From positions 1-9,280 of the forward strand of contig NZ_CAMPGZ010000168.1 of assembly GCF_946885725.1 (NCBI RefSeq): a stretch of DNA of 9,280 nt, read 5' to 3'. The notes beneath the pieces are model-generated. The model saw only the letters and a list, made by a program, of their open reading frames with translations, had not been told where the DNA came from and did not search any database. Source of the DNA: an uncultured Nocardioides sp. Its GTDB lineage: Bacteria > Actinomycetota > Actinomycetes > Propionibacteriales > Nocardioidaceae. The position numbers and the translations under genes were made by a program. Positions within the stretch are counted from its first letter, which is position 1; every line of letters starts with the position of its first letter. Shown here in pieces: positions 1-5,514 of this stretch.

Positions 1-189
1 CGTGACCCGCTGGTGGACGGCCAGCGCGTCCTTCTCGTCGCGACGACCCGCGCGGAGCTCGTCCAACAGGAGCTGCAGCGCGTCCGAGCGGATCGCGTTG
101 CGCGCGACGAGCTGGTGGCCGGGGTCGATGGTCAGGTCCTGATCGATCACGTGCAGCAGGGTCGGTGCGTCGATGACGTAGCGAGCCAT
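1..189 (-). CDS. PIN-domain (VapC-like) protein, N-terminal part, cut by window edge
   Basis: The reading frame starts at the ATG complementary to 187-189 and stays open for 63 codons to base 1, so the C-terminal half or more is missing. The N-terminus reads MARYVIDAPTLLHVIDQDLT, with the first PIN-type acidic residue at Asp7, followed by a segment on helical residues such as LQLLLDEL. I recognise this opening from a conserved actinobacterial family annotated as PIN or VapC-like RNase. PIN domains are Mg-dependent RNases with three or four acidic residues, and only the first can be seen here. No antitoxin gene lies on its 5' side, since the next gene there is divergent, so a partner would have to be downstream, outside the window. 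There is no Shine-Dalgarno in front of the ATG. A TAGCCT element ends 6 nt before it, which suggests leaderless translation. Confidence 0.72.
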   Translation of the reverse strand, partial: MARYVIDAPTLLHVIDQDLTIDPGHQLVARNAIRSDALQLLLDELRAGRRDEKDALAVHQRVT

Positions 190-195
190 GGCGGC

Positions 196-201
196 AGGCT
201 A
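196..201 (-). promoter_or_regulatory. Candidate -10 (TAGCCT) for leaderless PIN gene transcript
   Basis: On the minus strand TAGCCT fits the actinobacterial TANNNT -10 pattern and ends six bases before the A of the ATG at 189. That is the distance expected if transcription begins on the start codon. No purine-rich ribosome site lies between. A -35 is only weakly present (TCGAAG, 17 nt upstream). The assignment rests on spacing alone. Confidence 0.35.
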
Positions 202-232
202 GAAGCAGGCCGCGCCGACTTCGACGTACCCG

Positions 233-261
233 TTGCCAGAGATATCGAGAAACGATAGATT
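233..261 (+). promoter_or_regulatory. Sigma-70-type promoter of the DUF2975/XRE operon
   Basis: TTGCCA at 233-238 and TAGATT at 256-261 are separated by exactly 17 bases, good matches to -35 and -10 boxes of housekeeping promoters. Transcription would start near 268, about 25 nt before the preferred ATG at 294. An inverted repeat at 244-277 overlaps the spacer, the -10 and the start point, so the promoter looks built for repression. Confidence 0.6.
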
Positions 262-277
262 GCTGTCGTTGCTCGAT
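244..277. promoter_or_regulatory. Inverted-repeat operator candidate over the -10 box
   Basis: ATCGAGAAACGA (244-255) and TCGTTGCTCGAT (266-277) are reverse complements at 11 of 12 positions and are separated by 10 bases, so the arms are 22 bases apart centre to centre, about two helical turns. The left arm extends to a smaller palindrome, TATCG-AGAAA-CGATA (243-257). The arms flank the TAGATT -10. The likely ligand is the XRE-type regulator encoded second in the operon, giving autoregulation. That pairing is an inference. A 5' UTR hairpin is the alternative, but the predicted transcript would begin inside the repeat. Confidence 0.5.
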
Positions 278-293
278 GGATAGGGAGACGGCG

Positions 294-791
294 ATGGGGA
301 ACCTGACGCTCAACGCGCTGCGGGTCGTGCTGGCGCTGGTGCTGGCCGGGACGCTGTTCGTGCAGACCGTGATGGTGCCGCTGATCTGGCGCGACATGGA
401 CGGCGCCGACCCCGCGGTGCTGGAGATCCGCCCGGTCGTCCTCACGATCGTGGTGCTCGGCATCGCCACCGTGCAGGTGTGCGCCGTGTGCGTGTGGAAG
501 CTGCTCACGATGGTCCGCCGCGGCACGGTGTTCTCGCACGCGGCGTTCCGCTGGGTCGACGTGATCATCGGCGCGATCACCGCGGCGTCGCTGCTGACCT
601 TCCTGTTCGCCGCCGTGCTCGCCCCCGGCCCTCGTGCGGCGCCCGGCGTCGTGCTGCTGATCTGCGGCATCAGCCTGACGATCCTCGGCATCGCGCTGAT
701 CGTGCTGGTGCTGCGGATGCTGCTGAAGCAGGCTGTCGAGACCTCCGCCGAGGCCGCGCAGATGCGGGCCGAGCTCGACGAGGTCATCTGA
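294..791 (+). CDS. DUF2975-family membrane protein
   Basis: This 165-residue protein has four predicted membrane helices at roughly residues 7-30, 47-72, 85-110 and 115-142, a basic loop after helix 2 (KLLTMVRRGTVFS) and a charged amphipathic tail (AEAAQMRAELDEVI). That layout, and its place directly before a small YozG-type XRE gene, is typical of DUF2975 proteins, whose biochemical function is not established. I chose ATG 294 because AGGGAG (282-287) sits six bases upstream. An in-frame ATG at 276 would add six residues but lies inside the operator repeat and lacks a ribosome site. The stop overlaps the next start by one base (TGATG), so the two proteins are translationally coupled. They probably work as a membrane protein plus regulator unit. 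Confidence 0.8.
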   Translation: MGNLTLNALRVVLALVLAGTLFVQTVMVPLIWRDMDGADPAVLEIRPVVLTIVVLGIATVQVCAVCVWKLLTMVRRGTVFSHAAFRWVDVIIGAITAASLLTFLFAAVLAPGPRAAPGVVLLICGISLTILGIALIVLVLRMLLKQAVETSAEAAQMRAELDEVI

Positions 792-1012
792 TGCCGATCG
801 TCGTGGACATCGACGTGATGCTGGCCAAGCGCAAGATGCCGGTCGGCGTGCTGGCCGAGCGCGTCGGCATCACCCCCGCCAACCTCGCGGTGCTCAAGAA
901 CGGCCGCGCCAAGGCCGTCCGCTTCGCCACCCTCGAGGCGCTCTGCGAGGTCCTCGAGTGCCAGCCCGGCGACATCCTCCGCTGGGAGCCGGACGGGACC
1001 GGAGAGCAATAG
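791..1012 (+). CDS. YozG-type XRE/Cro helix-turn-helix regulator
   Basis: This 73-residue protein is nearly all DNA-binding domain. The helix-turn-helix lies around residues 17-45 (VGVLAERVGITPANLAVLKN), followed by RFATLEALCEVLECQPGDIL, the usual ending of small Cro/C1-type regulators. The ATG at 791 shares its A with the stop of the preceding DUF2975 gene. It has no ribosome site of its own and presumably depends on re-initiation. Regulators of this type paired with DUF2975 proteins are common in Gram-positive bacteria. The predicted target is the inverted repeat at 244-277 upstream of its own operon, which is inference. A longer frame upstream lies within the DUF2975 gene and is not needed. 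Confidence 0.82.
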   Translation: MPIVVDIDVMLAKRKMPVGVLAERVGITPANLAVLKNGRAKAVRFATLEALCEVLECQPGDILRWEPDGTGEQ

Positions 1013-1020
1013 CATCGAGG

Positions 1021-1404
1021 GTGTCGCGCCGCACGCTCGTCGCCTTCGCTCTCGGGTCCGTCCTGCTGGCCGGCTGTGCGCGCGAAGCCACCTGCGAGGC
1101 CGCCCCACGCGACCCCGCGTGCCCGGACCTCCGCTTCAGCGGCGTTCTGTACGACGAGTACGGCGAAGCGCAGCCTCCCGCCATCCGCCAGGAGCTCGGC
1201 GACGCGGCGTACCCGGCCTGCAACGACGCCGAGACCTGCGGCCCCGACCTCGGCGGCTTCGGCGCGACCGACGTCTGGCTGCTCGAGGGCGTCGACCCCG
1301 AGGACGCCGTGCTCGGCCTCCGTCAGGGCACCCAGACCGTCGTGGTGTTCCTGCGCCGCGGCGCCGACCCTGCCGACGTACCCGGCCTTCCCGCCCGCTC
1401 CTGA
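1021..1404 (+). CDS. Small cysteine-containing secreted lipoprotein
   Basis: A GTG start gives a 127-residue protein with a textbook lipoprotein signal: MSRRT, a hydrophobic run, then the lipobox LLAGC with the acylated cysteine at residue 19. The mature part has four more cysteines (25, 34, 67 and 73), enough for two disulfides. The pattern YPACNDAETC followed by DVWLLEGVDPEDAVLGL recalls small actinobacterial lipoproteins of the DUF6281 kind; this is resemblance from memory, not a search. It starts eight bases after the XRE stop, so it may be the third gene of that operon. A GGAGAG at 1001-1006 is a distant ribosome site. An in-frame GTG at 958 would put a basic extension in front of the signal and is less likely. 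Confidence 0.68.
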   Translation: MSRRTLVAFALGSVLLAGCAREATCEAAPRDPACPDLRFSGVLYDEYGEAQPPAIRQELGDAAYPACNDAETCGPDLGGFGATDVWLLEGVDPEDAVLGLRQGTQTVVVFLRRGADPADVPGLPARS

Positions 1405-1408
1405 CCGG

Positions 1409-1417
1409 TTGTCCACA
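1409..1417 (+). promoter_or_regulatory. Single DnaA-box-like 9-mer TTGTCCACA
   Basis: The sequence equals the high-GC actinobacterial form of the DnaA box (TTGTCCACA). It lies just after the lipoprotein stop. Only one copy is seen, so this is not an origin. It may be an isolated DnaA-titration or regulatory site, or chance. Confidence 0.3.
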
Positions 1418-1485
1418 GAGCACCCCACGCGTTCCTGGCAGATCCCACGTGAAGTTTCGCCCCGGTCGCGCCGGTTTCCCAGCAG

Positions 1486-1524
1486 CCGGTGGTAACCCGA
1501 CAGTCCCCGGTGGTAACCCGACAG
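1486..1524 (+). repeat. Two direct repeats of 18 bp, 21-bp period
   Basis: CCGGTGGTAACCCGACAG occurs perfectly at 1486-1503 and 1507-1524 with TCC between. The 21-bp period places both copies on the same face of the helix, as expected of paired protein sites, though a small tandem duplication would look the same. The 10-mer AACCCGACAG recurs at 8457-8466. No function is recognised. Confidence 0.75.
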
Positions 1525-1533
1525 GCCCGAGCC

Positions 1534-3063
1534 TCAGCCGCGCGGGGCGTGCGTGTAGTCGATCCCCTCACCGGCCAGCACCCGGTCGAGCAGGCCGCGG
1601 TACTGCGGCTGCGCGCCGCTCAGCGTGACCGGTACGCCGGCGCGGGCGAGGTCGCGGCAGATCGCGCGGAGCACGAGCGCGCCGGTCAGGTCGACGCGAC
1701 CCAACCGTTGCAGGTGGATCTCCACGCGCGACAGCTTGGGGTGGTCGGCGAGCTCGCTGAGGATCCGCGTCTCCAGCGCCGGCGCGGAGCCGAAGTAGAG
1801 CACCCCCTGCGGGCGCACGTGCAGCAGGTCGTCCTCGAGCCACAGGTCGAGCTCGAGCCGGAGCTCGCGCCACAGGTGCACGGCCAGCGCGAGTACGACG
1901 CCCGTCACGACGCCCCACTGCACCTGAGGCGCCGTCAGGAGAGAGACGACGACCGTCACCACGGCGATGACGAACTGCGGGCGGGAGTAGCGCCACGTCC
2001 GCAGCACCGCCCGCGGGCTCAGCAGGACGAGGACGGAGGCCACGATCAGCCCGGCGAGTGCAGACGTCGGCAGTCCCGACAGCACCGACACGAACGGCAG
2101 GGCCGCGAGCACCACCAAACCGGTGACGACGCCGCTCCACCGCGTGCGCGCGCCGGACAGCCGGTTCAGCTCCGACCGCGAGAACGACCCGCCGACCGCG
2201 AAGCCGCCGAACAGCCCGGAGCCGATGTTCGCCAGCCCCTGCCCGACCAGCTCGCGGTCGGGGTCCCACGAGGTCCGCTCCTCCGAGGCGTGCCGTCGCG
2301 CGATGCTGGCCGGCTCGGCGAACCCGACCAGCGCGATCACCAGCGCCGGCAGCAGCAGTGCCGGCACCGCCGACCAGGGCAGCCCGAGGTTCGGGGTCGG
2401 GAACCCCGACGGGATGTTCCCGACGTGAGGCAGGTCGAGGCCGGGCACCCGCACCAGCAGCAGCGAGGCCACCGTCGCGATCAGTGCACCGGGCACGAGC
2501 GGGTGCACCCGCCGCGCGAGCAGCGTGACGGCCGCGACGCCGAGCGCCAGCAGCACCGCGACGAGCGACCACGCGTCGGGGGAGGAGAGCGCCTCGACCG
2601 CGCCGGCCAGCGGGTTGGTCGCGGACGACGTCGTGCCCAGTGCCGCCGGCACCTGTGCGGCCGTGATGATCACCGCCGTCGCGAACGTGAACCCCGCGAC
2701 CACCGGCTGGCTCATCAGGTACGCCACGACCCCGCCGCGCACCACGCCCAGCAGCAGCCGGAACACCCCGACCATCACCGCGAGCAGCCCCGCGTGCGCG
2801 ACGTACTCCGCGGTCGACAGTTCCCCGAGCGGCGCCAGCGATCCCGCGACCAGCAGGCTCGTCACCGCGGTCGGGCCGGTCTGGAGGTACGGCGAGGACC
2901 CGACGAGCCCGGCCAGGACCGGCGCGACAGCGGCGGCGTACAGGCCGTGCACCGGCGGCATCCCGGCCAGCGTGGCGTAGGCGACCGACTGCGGCACCAG
3001 GACCGTCGCGACGCTCAGCCCGGCGAGCAGGTCGCCGACCGTGGGCAGCGCGCGAGTGGACAT
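1534..3063 (-). CDS. SulP family anion transporter with C-terminal STAS domain
   Basis: This 509-residue inner-membrane transporter begins MSTRALPTVGDLLAG. It carries the SulP signature region at about residues 24-72 (PQSVAYATLAGMPPVHGLYA, then GSSPYLQTGPTAVTS). The second conserved block is NIGSGLFGGFAVGGSFSRSE. A STAS domain occupies about residues 410-509, with VDLTGA near 457-462 in place of the Ser/Thr-Gly switch motif. Family members move sulfate, bicarbonate or other anions by symport or exchange; the substrate cannot be read here. Its ATG (3063-3061) shares one base with the stop of the upstream GntR gene, so its translation is coupled to the regulator. Its position opposite a molybdoenzyme operon suggests it moves a substrate or product of that enzyme. 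A longer frame runs upstream but only through the GntR gene. Confidence 0.88.
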   Translation of the reverse strand: MSTRALPTVGDLLAGLSVATVLVPQSVAYATLAGMPPVHGLYAAAVAPVLAGLVGSSPYLQTGPTAVTSLLVAGSLAPLGELSTAEYVAHAGLLAVMVGVFRLLLGVVRGGVVAYLMSQPVVAGFTFATAVIITAAQVPAALGTTSSATNPLAGAVEALSSPDAWSLVAVLLALGVAAVTLLARRVHPLVPGALIATVASLLLVRVPGLDLPHVGNIPSGFPTPNLGLPWSAVPALLLPALVIALVGFAEPASIARRHASEERTSWDPDRELVGQGLANIGSGLFGGFAVGGSFSRSELNRLSGARTRWSGVVTGLVVLAALPFVSVLSGLPTSALAGLIVASVLVLLSPRAVLRTWRYSRPQFVIAVVTVVVSLLTAPQVQWGVVTGVVLALAVHLWRELRLELDLWLEDDLLHVRPQGVLYFGSAPALETRILSELADHPKLSRVEIHLQRLGRVDLTGALVLRAICRDLARAGVPVTLSGAQPQYRGLLDRVLAGEGIDYTHAPRG

Positions 3064-3812
3064 CACTGGTCGGCGTCGAGCCGCGCGCCGGCCGCGGCGA
3101 TCCTCCGGTTCGCCGCGCGGCGGACGTTGCGGACGTGGGTCTGGGCCGCGCGCGCCGCCGCGGTCGCGTCGCCCTCCAGCAGTGCGGTGAGGATGCGGAG
3201 GTGCTCCTCGCGCGACTTCTCCGCGCGGCCCTCGATCGCCAGCGTGGTCTGCAGGCCGGTCTGCAGGAGCTCGTTGAGCACGCCCTGGGTCTGCTCCAGC
3301 AGCCGGTTGCCGGCCGCCTGCACGATCCGCAGGTGGAACGACGCGTCGAGCTCCTGGAGTCGCGCGTAGTCGCGCGGCTTTCTTCGCAGCGCCTCGTCCA
3401 GCTCGTCGAACGCCTGCTGGACCGCCGCGAGCGCCGTCGCGTCGCCGCGCTGCGCGGCCCAGCGCGCCGCGGGCACCTCGAGCACCTCGCGCATCGCGAA
3501 CAGCTCGGACAGCGAGTGGTCGAGCCGCGCCATCGACTCGCGCAGGTTGCGCTGGTGTGCCGGCTCGGCGACGAACACGCCCTGGCCGTGCTTCACGACG
3601 AGCCGGCCCTCGGCCTGGAGCGAGCGCACGGCCTCGCGCACCGACGGACGGCTCACCCGCAGAGTGGCGGCGAGCTCGCGCTCGGACGGCAGCCGGTCGC
3701 CGGGGGAGAGGCCCCGGACCTCGAGCACGCGAAGGATCTCGCCGCGGATCCGCTCGGTGAGCGTGCCCTGTCCCAGGGGCTGCCACTGGGCGACCGTGTC
3801 CTCTGCACCCAT
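3063..3812 (-). CDS. GntR/FadR-subfamily transcriptional regulator (FCD domain)
   Basis: This 249-residue protein has a winged helix-turn-helix at about residues 18-83 (GDRLPSERELAATLRVSRPS, then a wing LVVKHGQGVFV). An all-helical FCD domain follows at about 95-235. The FCD metal site is complete: Asp156 and His160 in ELDASFH, His204 in EEHLRIL, and His226 in QTHVRN. A small carboxylate or similar ligand is therefore likely, as in this subfamily generally. I prefer ATG 3812 because GGGAG (3818-3822) lies five bases upstream; GTG at 3827 would add five residues. It is the first gene of an operon with SulP (TGATG overlap) and is divergent from the molybdoenzyme operon, which makes both its likely targets. 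The dyad at 3921-3939 is the best operator candidate. Confidence 0.88.
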   Translation of the reverse strand: MGAEDTVAQWQPLGQGTLTERIRGEILRVLEVRGLSPGDRLPSERELAATLRVSRPSVREAVRSLQAEGRLVVKHGQGVFVAEPAHQRNLRESMARLDHSLSELFAMREVLEVPAARWAAQRGDATALAAVQQAFDELDEALRRKPRDYARLQELDASFHLRIVQAAGNRLLEQTQGVLNELLQTGLQTTLAIEGRAEKSREEHLRILTALLEGDATAAARAAQTHVRNVRRAANRRIAAAGARLDADQ

Positions 3813-3894
3813 CGAGGCTCCCGTCACTCGGCGGCCCGCCGAAACGGTCGGCCGCTCACGGCTCCGACGGGGGCGAAGGCGGGTCCGGCGATGC

Positions 3895-3925
3895 TTGCGT
3901 CCCCGACGGACAGCAGCACTATAGT
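3895..3925 (+). promoter_or_regulatory. Promoter of the molybdoenzyme operon; -10 inside a perfect palindrome
   Basis: TATAGT at 3920-3925 is a near-consensus -10 with a weak TTGCGT -35 at 3895-3900 (19-base spacer). The -10 lies in the perfect 10-bp palindrome CACTATAGTG (3917-3926), so the minus strand also reads TATAGT and may serve the divergent GntR gene. Transcription rightward would start near 3932 and give a leader of about 55 nt before the first ATG at 3986. Confidence 0.5.
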
Positions 3926-3939
3926 GGCCAGACCTCTAT
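3921..3939. promoter_or_regulatory. FadR-type operator candidate
   Basis: ATAGTGG (3921-3927) and CCTCTAT (3933-3939) are reverse complements at six of seven positions around a five-base centre. The core TGGCCAGACCT resembles the TGG-N5-CCA operators of PdhR/LldR-like FCD regulators. It overlaps the -10 box and likely start point, where binding would repress. The neighbouring GntR protein is the probable ligand (inference). Confidence 0.45.
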
Positions 3940-3949
3940 CCACTCGATC

Positions 3950-3963
3950 GTGGGAACTCCCAC
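3950..3963. promoter_or_regulatory. Perfect dyad GTGGGA-AC-TCCCAC in the leader
   Basis: Six-base arms around two bases make either a protein-binding dyad or, in RNA, a five-pair GC-rich stem with an AACU loop. It lies between the predicted transcription start and the ribosome site at 3973, so it could affect access to the leader reading frame at 3986. Confidence 0.4.
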
Positions 3964-3985
3964 CGCAGTGCGAAAGGACCGCCCG

Positions 3986-4003
3986 ATGCGTGGTTGCCGG
4001 TGA
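3986..4003 (+). CDS. Five-codon leader peptide candidate (MRGCR)
   Basis: ATG at 3986 is preceded by AAAGGA (3973-3978) at a seven-base spacing, the best ribosome site in this leader. It is followed by Arg-Gly-Cys-Arg and TGA at 4001-4003. The stop overlaps the GTG (4000-4002) that begins the FeS/NrfD gene, a GTGA arrangement that allows termination-reinitiation coupling. Short cysteine-containing leader frames are known upstream of sulfur-related operons in actinobacteria, where cysteine supply tunes translation of the next gene. Assigning that role here is inference. The alternative is that the ATG is incidental and ribosomes use TTG 3994 or GTG 4000 directly, but the same ribosome site would then stand 15 or 21 bases away, too far for normal use. 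Confidence 0.45.
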   Translation: MRGCR

Positions 4004-5514
4004 GGTACGGCTTCGCGATCGACCAGCGCACGTGCATCGGCTGCCACGCGTGCACGGTGGCGTGCAAGACCGAGCATCAGATCCCCGTCGGGCAGTTCCG
4101 CACCTGGGTGAAGTACGTCGACTCCGGCACGTTCCCCGACAGCCGTCGCGACTTCGGAGTGATGCGCTGCAACCACTGCACCGACGCCCCGTGCGTGACG
4201 ATCTGCCCGACCGGCTCGCTGTTCAAGCGCGACGACGGCATCGTCGACTTCGACTCCGCGGTCTGCATCGGCTGCAAGTCCTGCATGCAGGCCTGCCCGT
4301 ACGACGCGATCTACCTCGACGAGGACACCCACACCGCCGCCAAGTGCAACTTCTGCGCCCACCGCGTCGACGACGGGCTCGAGCCGGCCTGCGTCGTGGT
4401 GTGCCCGACGCACTCGATCTGGGTCGGTGACCTCGACGACCCGGAGTCCGGTATCTCGCAGCTCGTCGCGGCCAACGAGACCGCCGTACGCGCACCCGAC
4501 CAGGGCACCGGCCCCAACGTCCACTACGTCGGCGCCGCGCCCGCCGTGCTCGACCCGCTGGAGGCGCCGGTCAAGGACACCTACCTCTGGGCCCAGCCCG
4601 ACTCGCTGCGGTTGGCGGCGTCCGCCGACTACACCGGCAGCGACCCGACCGCGGCCACCACGCTCAACACCGCACACCCGCGTCCTTGGGGCTGGCGCGT
4701 CATCGGCTACCTCTGGACCAAGGGTGTCGGAGCGGGCGCACTGGCCCTCGCGGCGCTCGCCGCGGTGCTCGGCATCGACCTCGGCCTCGTCGGCTCGGTC
4801 GGCGCACCGGTCGTCGCGGCACTCGGCGCGGGCCTGACCGGTGTGCTGCTCATCTGGGACCTCAAGCGCCCCGAGCGCTTCTACTACCTCTTCACCCGCG
4901 GCAACCACCGGTCCTGGCTCGTGCTCGGCGGCTACTGCCTGCTCGCCTTCGGCGTGGCCGCCCTGGCCTGGTTCGCCGTCGGCATCCTCGGCGTCGACGG
5001 TCTCGAGAAGTGGCTCGCCTGGCCGGTGTTCGTGGCCGCGGCGATGGTGGCGGGCTACACGGCGTTCCTGTTCGGCCAGGCCGAGGGCCGGGACCTGTGG
5101 CAGTCGGGCTGGTTGTTCCCGCACCTGCTCGCCCAGGCGCTGATGACCGGCGCCGGCGTGATGGCGATCCTGCTGGCGGCTTCCGGCGCCGCGGATGATC
5201 CGGTCGTCCTCGCCGCGGCCGTGCTCGTGGTCGGCGCGGTGCTCCACCTCGCGATCACCGCTGTCGACCTCGGCGGCCACCACGACAGCCCACGCGCGGC
5301 GGTCGCGGCGCGCACCATCCTGCGCGGCCGCTACCAGCGGCTGTTCCTCCTCGGCGCCGTCACGCCCACCGCGCTCGCCGTGCTCCTCGCCGCCGTGACC
5401 TGGGCGGGCGGCCCCGCCTGGCTCGCCGCCCTCGCCGGGCTGATCGTGCAGCCCGCCCTGCTCGCCTACGAGACCGCCTACGTCCGGGCAGGACAGGACG
5501 TGCCGCTGTCATGA
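4000..5514 (+). CDS. Fused four-cluster ferredoxin / NrfD-like membrane subunit of a molybdoenzyme complex
   Basis: This 504-residue protein joins two normally separate subunits. Residues 1-140 are a DmsB/NrfC/PsrB-type electron-transfer module with four [4Fe-4S] motifs. They are built from C12-C15-C18-C22, C57-C60-C65-C69, C89-C92-C95-C99 and C116-C119-C131-C135. A linker follows to about 230. Residues 230-500 then form a multi-helix membrane domain with the NrfD/PsrC-like stretch DLKRPERFYYLFTRGNHRSW, likely a quinone-reactive anchor. It passes electrons between the molybdenum subunit and the membrane quinone pool. There is no Tat motif, so the FeS module should face the cytoplasm. I chose GTG 4000 because it gives MRYGFAIDQRTCIGC and overlaps the leader stop; TTG 3994 would add two residues. 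Its stop overlaps the next ATG by four bases (ATGA). Confidence 0.85.
   Translation: MRYGFAIDQRTCIGCHACTVACKTEHQIPVGQFRTWVKYVDSGTFPDSRRDFGVMRCNHCTDAPCVTICPTGSLFKRDDGIVDFDSAVCIGCKSCMQACPYDAIYLDEDTHTAAKCNFCAHRVDDGLEPACVVVCPTHSIWVGDLDDPESGISQLVAANETAVRAPDQGTGPNVHYVGAAPAVLDPLEAPVKDTYLWAQPDSLRLAASADYTGSDPTAATTLNTAHPRPWGWRVIGYLWTKGVGAGALALAALAAVLGIDLGLVGSVGAPVVAALGAGLTGVLLIWDLKRPERFYYLFTRGNHRSWLVLGGYCLLAFGVAALAWFAVGILGVDGLEKWLAWPVFVAAAMVAGYTAFLFGQAEGRDLWQSGWLFPHLLAQALMTGAGVMAILLAASGAADDPVVLAAAVLVVGAVLHLAITAVDLGGHHDSPRAAVAARTILRGRYQRLFLLGAVTPTALAVLLAAVTWAGGPAWLAALAGLIVQPALLAYETAYVRAGQDVPLS

Larger units (their letters stand above)
1405..1533. other. Convergent intergenic region
   Basis: This spacer between the lipoprotein gene (plus strand) and the SulP gene (minus strand) has no credible coding frame. 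It holds one TTGTCCACA 9-mer (1409-1417) and two 18-bp direct repeats (1486-1524). I see no strong stem followed by T-rich sequence that would be an intrinsic terminator for either gene. Confidence 0.6.

Noticed and set aside
13..258. Plus-strand open frame across the PIN gene
   Set aside because: It is antisense to a recognisable PIN N-terminus and runs through the promoter and operator of the DUF2975 operon.
1489..3369. Long plus-strand open frame opposite SulP and GntR
   Set aside because: Its product is Arg/His/Gln/Glu-rich, low-complexity antisense sequence of a high-GC gene, while the minus strand encodes clear SulP and GntR domains.
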